Below are positions 1 to 7,490 of a stretch of 19,060 nt of DNA, one piece after another. The notes beneath the pieces were generated by a model. That model had not been told where the DNA came from, made no database searches, and saw only the letters and a program-made list of their open reading frames with translations. Source of the stretch: Syntrophaceae bacterium UBA5619 (lineage in GTDB: Bacteria; Desulfobacterota; Syntrophia; Syntrophales; UBA5619); contig DIKL01000006.1 in NCBI GenBank assembly GCA_002424545.1, positions 1 to 19,060 on the forward strand, written 5' to 3'. The stretch's first letter is position 1. Each line of letters opens with the position of its first letter. The translations under genes were made by a program, and so were the position numbers.

Positions 1-2
1 CC

Positions 3-1214
3 AGCACCTGGCAGCAGGCCGGGCGGGCCGGACGGCGCACGGGCCGGAGCCTCGCCCTGCTCATCGCCCGCAGTTCGCCGCTGGACCAGTTTATCGTCGA
101 GAATCCCGACTACTTCTTCTCCCGCTCCCCGGAGTTCTGCCGGGTCAATCCGGACAACCTGCTGATCCTGCTCCACCACATCAAGAGCGCCGCTTTCGAG
201 CTGCCCTTCGAGAAGGGTGAGCGCTTCGGCGGGGAAAACCTGGAAGAGCTGCTCGCCTATCTCGAGGAGAAGGGGGTTCTCCATCGAGTCGGCGCCCGCT
301 GGCACTGGTCGGCGGAGAGCTACCCCGCCGACGAGGTGAGTCTCCGGAGCATCAATCCGGAGAATGTGGTGATCGTCGATACGACGGACACCGGGAACCA
401 CCGGGTCATCGCCGAGGTGGACTGGGACAGCGCCTTCACCACCGCCCACACCGACGCGATCTACATGATGGAATCCCAGCAGTATTATGTGGACAAGCTC
501 GATCTGGAGCGTAAGACGGCCTTTGTCCGCAAGGTCGAGGTGGACTACTACACCGACGCAATGACCTACACCAACGTCCGGGTCATCGACGATTTCGCGA
601 AGCGGCCGGGCAACAGGATCCTCGTCGAGCACGGCGAGGTCCAGGTGGTACGCAAGGTCGTGGGGTACAAGAAGATCAAGTTCTACACCTCGGAGAACCT
701 GGGCTACGGCGATGTGAACCTGCCGGAGAAGGACATGCACACCACGAGCTACTGGTTCACGATCCCCCGGGACCGTCTCGCCGCCCTCGCCTTCAATCAG
801 GAGGATGTCATCGACGGCCTGTCGGGACTCTCCTACGCCCTCCACCACCTGGCCGCGATGATGCTGATGGCGGATCTCCACGACATCGACCGGGCCATCG
901 GGGACAAGAGCGGCGAGTGGTTCGTCCGGAAGGACCGGAACTGGCGGACGATCACGGCGACGCCCGGCCGGGAAGAGGGGTCGCCCCCCACGATGGACGC
1001 GTTCGATCCGACGATCTTCCTCTTCGACGCCTATCCGGGGGGAATCGGCTTTTCGGACCTGCTCTTCGAACGCCACGACGCGTTGATCGCCTCGGCGCTA
1101 CAGCTCATCCGCGCCTGCCCCTGCGTCTGCGGCTGCCCCTCCTGCGTCGGTCCGACGCTGGAGGTGGGTCCCCGGGCGAAGGAGGCGGCCCTGGCGATCC
1201 TGGGCCTCCTCTAA
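3..1214 (+). CDS. mrfA: MrfA/YprA-type superfamily 2 DNA helicase, C-terminal part (5' end outside window)
   Basis: Partial gene: the frame is open from base 3 and ends with TAA at 1212-1214, giving about 403 residues. The first residues include QQAGRAGRR, helicase motif VI with its arginine finger, so the fragment starts near the end of the second RecA-like domain. The rest matches the DUF1998-type C-terminal region of MrfA/YprA helicases: the block DAYPGGIGFSD (about bases 1027-1060), then a cysteine cluster ACPCVCGCPSCVGP near 1112-1153 that should bind a metal. In Bacillus subtilis MrfA is an ATP-dependent helicase that works with the exonuclease MrfB in excision repair of mitomycin damage. 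Here the next gene is an MrfB homologue 109 bases downstream, which strongly supports the assignment. A GTG at 336 is in frame but is not the true start, because motif VI lies upstream of it. ATPase motifs I-III cannot be seen. Very confident on family, fairly confident on mrfA. Confidence 0.92.
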   Translation, partial: STWQQAGRAGRRTGRSLALLIARSSPLDQFIVENPDYFFSRSPEFCRVNPDNLLILLHHIKSAAFELPFEKGERFGGENLEELLAYLEEKGVLHRVGARWHWSAESYPADEVSLRSINPENVVIVDTTDTGNHRVIAEVDWDSAFTTAHTDAIYMMESQQYYVDKLDLERKTAFVRKVEVDYYTDAMTYTNVRVIDDFAKRPGNRILVEHGEVQVVRKVVGYKKIKFYTSENLGYGDVNLPEKDMHTTSYWFTIPRDRLAALAFNQEDVIDGLSGLSYALHHLAAMMLMADLHDIDRAIGDKSGEWFVRKDRNWRTITATPGREEGSPPTMDAFDPTIFLFDAYPGGIGFSDLLFERHDALIASALQLIRACPCVCGCPSCVGPTLEVGPRAKEAALAILGLL

Positions 1215-1323
1215 AAAAAGGGACAGCGCCCCTATTTCCCGGCTTCCGGCGACGGTCGGCCGATATCCGCCGAAAGTGAAAAGAGGTTTGCACCGTTTGG
1301 CCTCCCATCCATACAGGAACCCC

Positions 1324-2643
1324 ATGGGCACGAAGGATCGTCTGCAACGCCTGACCGGCGAAAAGAGATTGGAAAGCGGAACGGCACGAACCGGCGAAGG
1401 GTCGCGGGCGGAGGAGCTCCGCGCGTTGCGGGAGCGGATCAACGCCATCCTCTCCCGGCGGCCGGATAACCGGCGGATGGCGGCGGCGCCGTCCGGGCGG
1501 GGCCGCGGCATCCCGCTGAAAGAGCTGGTTCCGGGAGAGGAGACGGCCAACGAGGAGGGGACCTTTTTCTGCGCGCATCACATCGCGCCGGGTTCCTCCC
1601 GACACGGCGATCGGTGCATCCGGGATCTCGCGCCGCTCGACATGAGCCGGCTGGCCGTTTTGGCCAACGATCCCGCCCTGCGGGGTCTGGAATACCGACA
1701 GGCCCTCTTTCTCGACACGGAAACGACAGGGCTGGCCGGCGGCACGGGAACGGTCGCCTTTCTCATCGGCCTGGGGTGGTTCGACGGAGACCGTTTCGTC
1801 ACGCGGCAGCTTTTTGCCCGCGATTTCGCCGAGGAGAGGGCGACGCTGCAGTCGCTTCGCGATCTTCTCCGGGGAAGGGCCTTCCTCGTGAGCTTCAACG
1901 GCAAGGCCTTCGACGCCGGCCTGCTCGCCACGCGTTTCATCATGAACCGTCTGCCAAATCCACTCGCCGGGCTTCCCCACCTCGATCTCCTCCATCCCGC
2001 CCGCCGACTGTTGAGCCATCGGCTCGCCGACCGGCGTCTGGGAGCGCTGGAGGCGTCGATCCTCGGATTTGAACGGGAAGGGGACATCCCCGGCAGCGAA
2101 ATCCCCCAGCGCTACTTCGACTGGCTGCGACGGCGCGACGGCCGGCTCGTGGCCGATGTCTTTACGCATAACCGCCTGGACATCCTGTCGCTTGCGGCCC
2201 TGGCCGCCCGTCTGACGGAGCTGATCGATCCGCTGGCCGAAACCTCCGGGCGTCATCCCGGGGATCTCCTCGCCGCCGCACGGCTCTTCCTGGCCCGCGA
2301 TTGCCCGGGCGAAGCCGTCCGTCTGCTCGATCCTCTGAGCGGGTGCGGCTGCGCGGAGACGGCGCGGGAGGCGGGCCGGGAGCTTTCCCTGCTCTACAAA
2401 CGGTCGGACCAATGGCCCGCGGCGGTCGCGATCTGGGAGGAGATGGCAAGGCGGGACGGGGAGGACCTCTTCGCCCTCGTGGAGCTCGCCAAGTGGTGCG
2501 AACATCGGCGGCGGGATTTCCGACGTGCGCTGGCGCTGACGATGCGCGCCTGCGCCTGTGCCGGCCGATTGTCGCCGGAGGAGCTGTCCGATCTTGCCCG
2601 CCGCCGGGAGCGCCTGGAGCGGAAGCTGGTCCCTTCTTCCTGA
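1324..2643 (+). CDS. mrfB: MrfB/YprB-type DEDD exonuclease with C-terminal TPR-like region
   Basis: 439 residues from ATG at 1324. This start has AGGA at 1315-1318 upstream; an in-frame GTG at 1276 would add 16 residues but has no good ribosome site. The middle holds an RNase H-like exonuclease fold: Exo I LDTETTG (D131, E133), Exo II SFNGKAFD (D197), and Exo III HNRLD (H282, D286, an H-x3-D spacing as in YprB-like proteins). These acidic residues should bind two divalent metals. From about residue 310 the protein is helical with alternating A/L/R patterns that look like tetratricopeptide repeats, also known in YprB. It probably degrades the damaged strand opened by the MrfA helicase encoded just upstream; the same gene order occurs in Bacillus. 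The N-terminal 60 residues are basic and low complexity. Confident on family; the role in mitomycin-type repair is inferred from homologues. Confidence 0.9.
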   Translation: MGTKDRLQRLTGEKRLESGTARTGEGSRAEELRALRERINAILSRRPDNRRMAAAPSGRGRGIPLKELVPGEETANEEGTFFCAHHIAPGSSRHGDRCIRDLAPLDMSRLAVLANDPALRGLEYRQALFLDTETTGLAGGTGTVAFLIGLGWFDGDRFVTRQLFARDFAEERATLQSLRDLLRGRAFLVSFNGKAFDAGLLATRFIMNRLPNPLAGLPHLDLLHPARRLLSHRLADRRLGALEASILGFEREGDIPGSEIPQRYFDWLRRRDGRLVADVFTHNRLDILSLAALAARLTELIDPLAETSGRHPGDLLAAARLFLARDCPGEAVRLLDPLSGCGCAETAREAGRELSLLYKRSDQWPAAVAIWEEMARRDGEDLFALVELAKWCEHRRRDFRRALALTMRACACAGRLSPEELSDLARRRERLERKLVPSS

Positions 2644-2725
2644 CACACCCGGCCATTCCCCCGACACGCCCGTTTCAAAGAATCAAGAGATGATCCCAAA
2701 TCATCAACGGCATCGATAATTTGCA

Positions 2726-4183
2726 TCACCCGCATGAGATGAGACGAAGCGGTTCGCCAACGGCCGTCCACCAGGGCAGCGCAACGAACATTACCACGAG
2801 ATACGCAACGAGGGTCATCCACAATCCGAAAAAGAAGATCTCCGCGGCCGTCAGATGACCGCGTTCATAAACGACCAGGGACGAGGCGCTCTGCGCCGGA
2901 TAATAGAGGACCGCATCACCGGCGATCATCACCGCAAGACCGCAGATGACGGGGTTGAGCCCCGTGGCCGCGCCGATCGACATGGCGATCGGGATGGTCG
3001 TCGCCAGAAAACCGGTGATGTTGGGGATGAGCAGACGAACCGGTGCGGCGGCCAGCAGCAGCGCAATCACGACCAGGGCGGGTTGCTGCGAAAAGGCCGG
3101 CATGCCGCGGACAATGATCTCCGCAATCCAGGCGCTGGCGCCGCTGCTGCCGAGCGCGCGGGCCAGCGACAGCGAGGAGGCGAGCACGAAGAAGTTCGCC
3201 CAGCCGAATCCCTTCTCGAATTCCTTCCAGGCGAGCACCCCGATGCCCGGCGTCAGCAGGCAGGCCCAGGCGAGAATCGCCGGCAGGGCCGGATTCCAGT
3301 GATGCCACGCATCCGTGAGCCACAGCAGGGAAGCCCCGATCGTGATCACAAGCGTCCGGATCTCCTTTCCGGACAGGGATTTCGGCTCTGCGGCCGGCAG
3401 CGGGGTCAGCGGCAAGTCGAACCCCTTGCGGTACAGCAGGTAAATCAGCACGGCGCCGAGGGCGAGCAGAACCGCGTAGGGCACGCACATGAGCATAAGC
3501 CACCGGCCCCAGGAGATCCCACCGATCAGGGATGCAGCCAATACCGGAGTGATTCCTCCCGTCAGCAGAACGGTGGAGGCGAGCCGGTTGATGGAGTTGA
3601 GCGCCAGCATGATTGCCTTGGCGAGAGGAGCGCCCCGGGGCACGTGGCCCAGATCCAGCGCCTGTTCATAGACGAAGACGAGGATACCGGTGCGGGTCGT
3701 CGCCGAGGGAAGCAGAAACGTCAGCAGCGGGAAGGAGAGCAGCATTTGCAGGTAAAGGGCCCGCGAGCTCCCTTGGCAGCGCCGGAGAAAGAAACGCGCC
3801 ACCCGCTCGGCCAGGCCGCTCCGCAATACCGCCAGGCCGATGGTCAGCACACCGATGAGAAAATAGGCCACCGGTTCGGCAAACCCGACCAGCGCTTCCG
3901 GGAACCCCGGTACGCCTCCGGAGAGCACGAGCGCGATGACCAACAGGATCCCGGTCACCGCCGCCGGGATCGCATCAGTGCACCACAGGCCGATCGCCAT
4001 GACGGCCACGGCCAGCACGCGCTGTCCCGCCACGGAGAGACCGGCCGGCGTCGGCAGGAACATCAGGACCACCGACAATCCCGCCATGAAAACGGTGATC
4101 CAAAACGATCGCCACTCCCCCTTCGCGGCTTCGATCGTCCTCTTTCCTGTTGAATGATCTGCGTCTCTTCGTGTCGGTTCCAT
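2726..4183 (-). CDS. DASS (SLC13-like) anion/dicarboxylate transporter
   Basis: About 485 residues if translation begins at ATG 4183 (MEPTRRDAD). No clear ribosome site precedes it, and the frame stays open up to an ATG at 4345, so the start is uncertain. About 12-13 hydrophobic segments run from FWITVFMAGLSVV to the C terminus, with the typical DASS beginning LAVAVMAIGLWCTDAIPAAV. The two substrate/sodium-binding SNT-type signatures appear in changed form: LPSATTRTG in the first half and IPNITGF in the second. DASS proteins carry di- or tricarboxylates, tartrate, sulfate or similar anions, driven by sodium or exchange. The substrate cannot be read here; a C4 or sugar-acid substrate would suit the kinase-PdxA module at 6368-8795, but the two are not in one operon. 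The gene is convergent with mrfB and divergent from the lipoprotein gene. Confident on family. Confidence 0.85.
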   Translation of the reverse strand: MEPTRRDADHSTGKRTIEAAKGEWRSFWITVFMAGLSVVLMFLPTPAGLSVAGQRVLAVAVMAIGLWCTDAIPAAVTGILLVIALVLSGGVPGFPEALVGFAEPVAYFLIGVLTIGLAVLRSGLAERVARFFLRRCQGSSRALYLQMLLSFPLLTFLLPSATTRTGILVFVYEQALDLGHVPRGAPLAKAIMLALNSINRLASTVLLTGGITPVLAASLIGGISWGRWLMLMCVPYAVLLALGAVLIYLLYRKGFDLPLTPLPAAEPKSLSGKEIRTLVITIGASLLWLTDAWHHWNPALPAILAWACLLTPGIGVLAWKEFEKGFGWANFFVLASSLSLARALGSSGASAWIAEIIVRGMPAFSQQPALVVIALLLAAAPVRLLIPNITGFLATTIPIAMSIGAATGLNPVICGLAVMIAGDAVLYYPAQSASSLVVYERGHLTAAEIFFFGLWMTLVAYLVVMFVALPWWTAVGEPLRLISCG

Positions 4184-4496
4184 GGTCGCCGCGGTAAGAG
4201 TCCTGTTTCGGGTCGCATCCGTGATCGAAGAAGCCTGCCGGAAGAATGCCGCACCAACAAGAGATGTGACCTTTTCGGCGGCGGGGATCATACCAGAACA
4301 CGGGATCCGTGTCGAGATCAGGGCAATGATGCCACGGAAGACCATCCTTCATGAAGTCGTGGAATGGTGGAAACGGATGCTTCTGCTGGATTTCAAATCG
4401 GAATGGTGGTAAATATGTTGCCAAAACAGATAAACGCGATTACGCGATCCATCCCGTATGATATTAAAAACTATCTAACGGATTCAAGGAGGGGTT
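4184..4496. other. Divergent intergenic region between transporter and lipoprotein genes
   Basis: About 313 bases without a supported gene, more AT-rich toward 4380-4496 than its surroundings. It holds a 10-base direct repeat GGAATGGTGG at 4361-4370 and 4400-4409, a tandem heptamer ACGCGAT at 4434-4440 and 4442-4448, and a TATGAT -10-like hexamer at 4457-4462. Part may code for the transporter N terminus if the ATG at 4345 is used. Confidence 0.5.
4457..4462 (+). promoter_or_regulatory. Possible -10 element of the lipoprotein gene
   Basis: TATGAT matches the sigma-70 -10 consensus at five of six positions and lies 35 bases before the lipoprotein ATG. No convincing -35 sits at the proper distance (TTGCCA at 4418 is too far away). 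The tandem ACGCGAT repeat occupies the space where a -35 or activator site would be expected. Inference only. Confidence 0.3.
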
Positions 4497-5657
4497 ATGC
4501 AAAAAAAAGGCATGCGCCGTCTGAACCGTCTGGTTTTCATTAGTCTAATGGGTATTTTTCTTGCCGCTTGCAGCAGCAGTTCCGACCCTCTTCCAGCAGA
4601 TCTTTCCATTCAGGGCACCGTCGAATATTTGGCGGACACGGAAGCCGGTTCCGGCGCAGCAAATGCAGAAAATCAAAGAGCCGCTTCCGGCATTCGAGTC
4701 TGCGCGCTTGGGCATTGCGGCACCACCGATGAGAATGGCGGATTTTTATTTAACATGAACAGCGGGGAGATCGGCGACGGAGCCATGCCGTTTCAGTTCT
4801 ACGGACCCGGGTGGACACGTGAAACGCTCGTTGAAAATATCCCCAGTGGGCCGGGAGCCGTTACCTTCCGCTTTCGGCTTCACGACAACACGGCATTTGG
4901 AGGCGTCGTCGGTTCCGATACCAACTGCAACAAAGACGCTGTCTGCGGGGGAAGCGGCTGCAAAGTCTGTTCGTATACCCTCATGATTGACAAGGTGGTG
5001 GAAGATTACTGGGAGACGGGTGATAGCGGCTGCGGGAATTGCGACGTTTACATCAAGAGCAAGACCTGGACGGACTCCCAAGGGGTTCTTCATGACCGGG
5101 TTGAGCAATGGAAGTATGCCTATCGCAGCGGATCTTTGATGGCGTCATCGGATCAGATCGATCCGAAGGCATTGCCGGAGGACAGCCGGGGAATACAGTA
5201 CATTGTATCCCGCTCTGCAAACGGCCGCTACGCCAAGTACGTCTATATCACTCCCGGTTCCTCGGGCGGATCCATGGGACATGCCCTTCATCTGAGCGTC
5301 AACGGCCAACTCGTTTATGCGAAATTCCTCCCCTTTCAAGAGGCCATCGAGATGGGAAACAATTTCATCGGGTCAGGCGCCCTGCAGTCCGGAGATAGCA
5401 CCCCCCCTGATGCCCAGACTCAAAGCAAAGACCCCTCTGACGATACCCGGAGTCTCGCCTCTTATGAAAAGGAGAACGTCAAGACAGCGGTGTACAACAC
5501 CCAGATGGCCAGCTTCAAAGTTGGTGTCGCGGTGGACAACAAGTTTGTAGTGGAGATTTTCAAGGACTGTAATGCTTGCACGTTATTTGATTTCATGACG
5601 GCTGATGCCCGCGCCAAGAGTTACCTCGACATCCTTCAGGGATGGAAGCACAACTAA
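4497..5657 (+). CDS. Exported lipoprotein of unknown function with three CxxC motifs
   Basis: 386 residues; the ATG follows an excellent ribosome site AAGGAGGGG at 4486-4494. The N terminus has a basic stretch, a hydrophobic core and lipobox LAAC (lipid cysteine at residue 25), then a serine-rich linker, so the mature protein should be membrane-anchored outside the cytoplasm. Residues about 37-130 resemble a carboxypeptidase-regulatory-like or similar beta-sandwich domain (pattern GIRVCALGHCGTTDENGGF). The remainder is not recognised. Ten further cysteines include CKVC (155-158), CGNC (179-182) and CNAC (358-361), suggesting disulfides or a metal site; none is followed by His, so c-type heme is not indicated. 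Residues 300-330 are a polar, probably disordered linker. Base composition is more AT-rich than neighbouring genes, which may mark acquisition. Apparently a single-gene unit, convergent with the downstream gene. Confidence 0.85.
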   Translation: MQKKGMRRLNRLVFISLMGIFLAACSSSSDPLPADLSIQGTVEYLADTEAGSGAANAENQRAASGIRVCALGHCGTTDENGGFLFNMNSGEIGDGAMPFQFYGPGWTRETLVENIPSGPGAVTFRFRLHDNTAFGGVVGSDTNCNKDAVCGGSGCKVCSYTLMIDKVVEDYWETGDSGCGNCDVYIKSKTWTDSQGVLHDRVEQWKYAYRSGSLMASSDQIDPKALPEDSRGIQYIVSRSANGRYAKYVYITPGSSGGSMGHALHLSVNGQLVYAKFLPFQEAIEMGNNFIGSGALQSGDSTPPDAQTQSKDPSDDTRSLASYEKENVKTAVYNTQMASFKVGVAVDNKFVVEIFKDCNACTLFDFMTADARAKSYLDILQGWKHN

Positions 5658-5683
5658 GGCGTCGTCACGAATTAACTGATGAC

Positions 5684-5706
5684 ACTCTCTCAACGCTCGT
5701 TGATGA
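5684..5706. terminator. Weak stem-loop between convergent genes
   Basis: TCAACG and CGTTGA form a 6-bp perfect stem around a CT loop at 5690-5703, extendable with a bulge. It overlaps the stop of the minus-strand gene at 5690. No T-run follows on either strand, so it is at best a weak bidirectional terminator for the convergent lipoprotein and C_GCAxxG_C_C genes. Confidence 0.25.
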
Positions 5707-6298
5707 GCTGGAGGTCTTCAATCAAGTCCTTCCAAGGCTCCACTTTCGGGCAGCGGTCAACCAATGAGGGTGCCTCCAAAATCAATTGCACCGCCAGACG
5801 GGCGCCCTCCTGATAAATGCATTCGCATGTGTGATTATCACTCTGGGGGACATACTTTTTCCTCAATTCTTTACATAACTTTTCGCCGAACCGGGCCTCG
5901 AAACGACGATGGAGTTCATAACAGAGCTCATCCACACAGGTCAGATCCTCCGTCGGCCGGCGACGCCCGTATAAGAAGCCGATGCAGACGATGCCCGCGG
6001 CAAGAGCTCCGCATAAATGTCCGGTGATGCTGATGGGGAGTTCTTCCGGAGGTCGTCTATCCCGGCCGGAAGCCAATTCCTCAAGAGCCGCCGTCAGATC
6101 CACATTCGGGTCTTTCCTATGAGAACCTCCTCCTCCATGGAATCCCGTTACAATCCGCACCATGGATGGATCCGTGATATGAAGCGTGCCGTTGATCGCT
6201 GAAAAAACAGACTCGCTGCAATGGAACCCCTTCTTTCGGAATTCAAGGGCCAACGTCGCTGCCCGTTCAACGAGTTCTCGTTTGAATTCCTTTCTCAT
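5690..6298 (-). CDS. C_GCAxxG_C_C family redox protein
   Basis: 202 residues; ATG at 6298 is preceded by AAGGAGATAT, an optimal ribosome site. The family hallmarks are visible: HCSESV with C27, a glycine-rich block TGFHGGGGSH (51-60), GHLCGALAAGIVCIGFLYGR (C96, C105), then C121, C126, C142, C158 and C160. Members are small cytoplasmic proteins of strict anaerobes, thought to be redox-active or metal-binding through these cysteines; the reaction is not established. Between the glycine block and the CGAL motif there is a charged stretch of about 30 residues (60-90) that I do not expect in the common shorter forms, and the protein is longer than usual. It is last in a run of minus-strand genes, 69 bases after pdxA, but has its own good -10-like element, so it may be transcribed separately. 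Confident on family, not on role. Confidence 0.85.
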   Translation of the reverse strand: MRKEFKRELVERAATLALEFRKKGFHCSESVFSAINGTLHITDPSMVRIVTGFHGGGGSHRKDPNVDLTAALEELASGRDRRPPEELPISITGHLCGALAAGIVCIGFLYGRRRPTEDLTCVDELCYELHRRFEARFGEKLCKELRKKYVPQSDNHTCECIYQEGARLAVQLILEAPSLVDRCPKVEPWKDLIEDLQLINER

Positions 6299-6330
6299 CC
6301 ATATCTCCTTTCACACTGTCCAATGAAATT

Positions 6331-6359
6331 CGTCATGCCTGATGACGTAATGAATTATA
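6331..6359 (-). promoter_or_regulatory. Candidate promoter with overlapping operator for the C_GCAxxG_C_C gene
   Basis: On the minus strand a perfect TATAAT hexamer lies at 6354-6359, between the pdxA stop and the next ATG. Just downstream, over the expected transcription start, is an inverted repeat CGTCAT-N5-ATGACG (6331-6347). The -35 region is poor (CTGCAA at 16-base spacing), so an activator may be needed. Both elements are plainly visible; their function is inference. Confidence 0.4.
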
Positions 6360-6367
6360 GCGGGATT

Positions 6368-7393
6368 CTAAGCGGTTGCAGCGAACCGGGAGGCGATCCG
6401 GAGCGCATCCACCAGGCTCTCCGGGTTGGCGCGGCCTTCTCCGGCCTTCCCGAAGGCCGTCCCATGGTCGACCGAGACGCGGATAATCGGAAGCCCACAG
6501 GTGATGTTGACGCCGGAGACGCTCCCCCAGGTGTTCGTCTTGACGTCGTACTGAAAGCCGATGATCTTGGTCGGAATGTGTCCCTGGTCGTGATACATGA
6601 CCACCACCAGGTCGTACTGCCCCCCCTGCATCTTGGAAAAAACCGTGTCGGGAGGAATCGGCCCTTCGACGTTGAGCCCCTCCGCCCGGGCCTTCCGGAC
6701 GGCCGGTTCGATCTCCTCGATCTCCTCGCGGCCCATGAGGCCGGCCTCCCCCGCGTGGGCGTTGAGTCCCGCCACGGCGATCCGCGGATTTTCCTCTCCC
6801 AGCTTCCTCACGGCGTCGTATCCCAGCCGGATGACCCGGCAGATGCGGTCCTTCTTCACCCGGTCGCAGGCCTCGCGCATCGAGACATGGGTGGAGACAT
6901 GGATCACACGGAACCGGTCGTGGACCAGCATCATCGCATAATCCTTCGTGTGGGTGAAATCGGCATAGATCTCCGTATGTCCCGCATAATGAAAACCGGC
7001 CAGGTTGATGGCCTCCTTGCTGATGGGGCCGGTCACGGTGGCGTCGATCTCGCCGGCCAGGGCCAGGTCGATCACCTTCTTCACGTATTCAAATGAGGCG
7101 CGTCCCGTTTCGGCGGCGGCGATCTTGTGACGGATGGCGGATGGCTCGATATTCTTCAGATCCAGCACATCCATGACGCCGTACCGGTAGAGCCCCTCCC
7201 CGGGGGTCGCCACGGCGCGAACCTCAAGGTTTAGTCCGGAAAACCGGATGGCCTCGCGCATCATCCGCGACTCCGCTACCACCAGCGGTCGGCTTATCTC
7301 ATAAATCTCCGGCATGGCCAGCGTCTTCGCCGTGATTTCAGGTCCGATCCCCGCCGGATCGCCCACGCTGATTCCGATCAATGGTTTTTTCAT
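6368..7393 (-). CDS. pdxA: PdxA/PdxA2 family 4-phosphate dehydrogenase (4-hydroxythreonine-4-phosphate or four-carbon acid sugar 4-phosphate)
   Basis: 341 residues from ATG 7393 (MKKPLIGISVGDPAGIGPEI), preceded by GAGGG; an ATG at 7408 with GGAG upstream would add five residues and is nearly as good. Metal-binding histidines of the family are present: GHTE (H139), STHVSM (H169) and YHDQGH (H268). Other family blocks are TGPISKEA (121-128) and VDHGTAFGKAG. PdxA oxidises 4-hydroxythreonine 4-phosphate in pyridoxal phosphate synthesis. PdxA2 enzymes instead oxidise and decarboxylate D-threonate or erythronate 4-phosphate to dihydroxyacetone phosphate. The YHDQGHIPTKI form and the DUF1537 kinase 82 bases upstream favour the catabolic PdxA2 role. 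No pdxJ or other vitamin B6 gene is seen in the window. Confident on fold and family; substrate inferred from context. Confidence 0.9.
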   Translation of the reverse strand: MKKPLIGISVGDPAGIGPEITAKTLAMPEIYEISRPLVVAESRMMREAIRFSGLNLEVRAVATPGEGLYRYGVMDVLDLKNIEPSAIRHKIAAAETGRASFEYVKKVIDLALAGEIDATVTGPISKEAINLAGFHYAGHTEIYADFTHTKDYAMMLVHDRFRVIHVSTHVSMREACDRVKKDRICRVIRLGYDAVRKLGEENPRIAVAGLNAHAGEAGLMGREEIEEIEPAVRKARAEGLNVEGPIPPDTVFSKMQGGQYDLVVVMYHDQGHIPTKIIGFQYDVKTNTWGSVSGVNITCGLPIIRVSVDHGTAFGKAGEGRANPESLVDALRIASRFAATA

Positions 7394-7490
7394 CGATTCC
7401 CTCATCATTTTGTTCTCCGCGCTTCCCCCCGGGCAAAACCCTCTTCGTCGCCCGCGGCCTCGGCTTTCCTTTGTTTCACCGGTTGCCTCG

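Noticed and set aside
1105..2667. Long minus-strand open frame (520 codons) opposite the exonuclease
   Set aside because: The plus strand carries intact DEDD motifs; the antisense sequence looks random.
2855..4153. Long open frame on the plus strand, antisense to the transporter (432 codons)
   Set aside because: Opposite strand of a clear membrane transporter in GC-rich DNA; composition rich in R, G, Q, H and without any recognisable domain.
4960..5590. CxxC motifs as possible c-type heme sites in the lipoprotein
   Set aside because: None of the three is followed by histidine, so CxxCH is absent.
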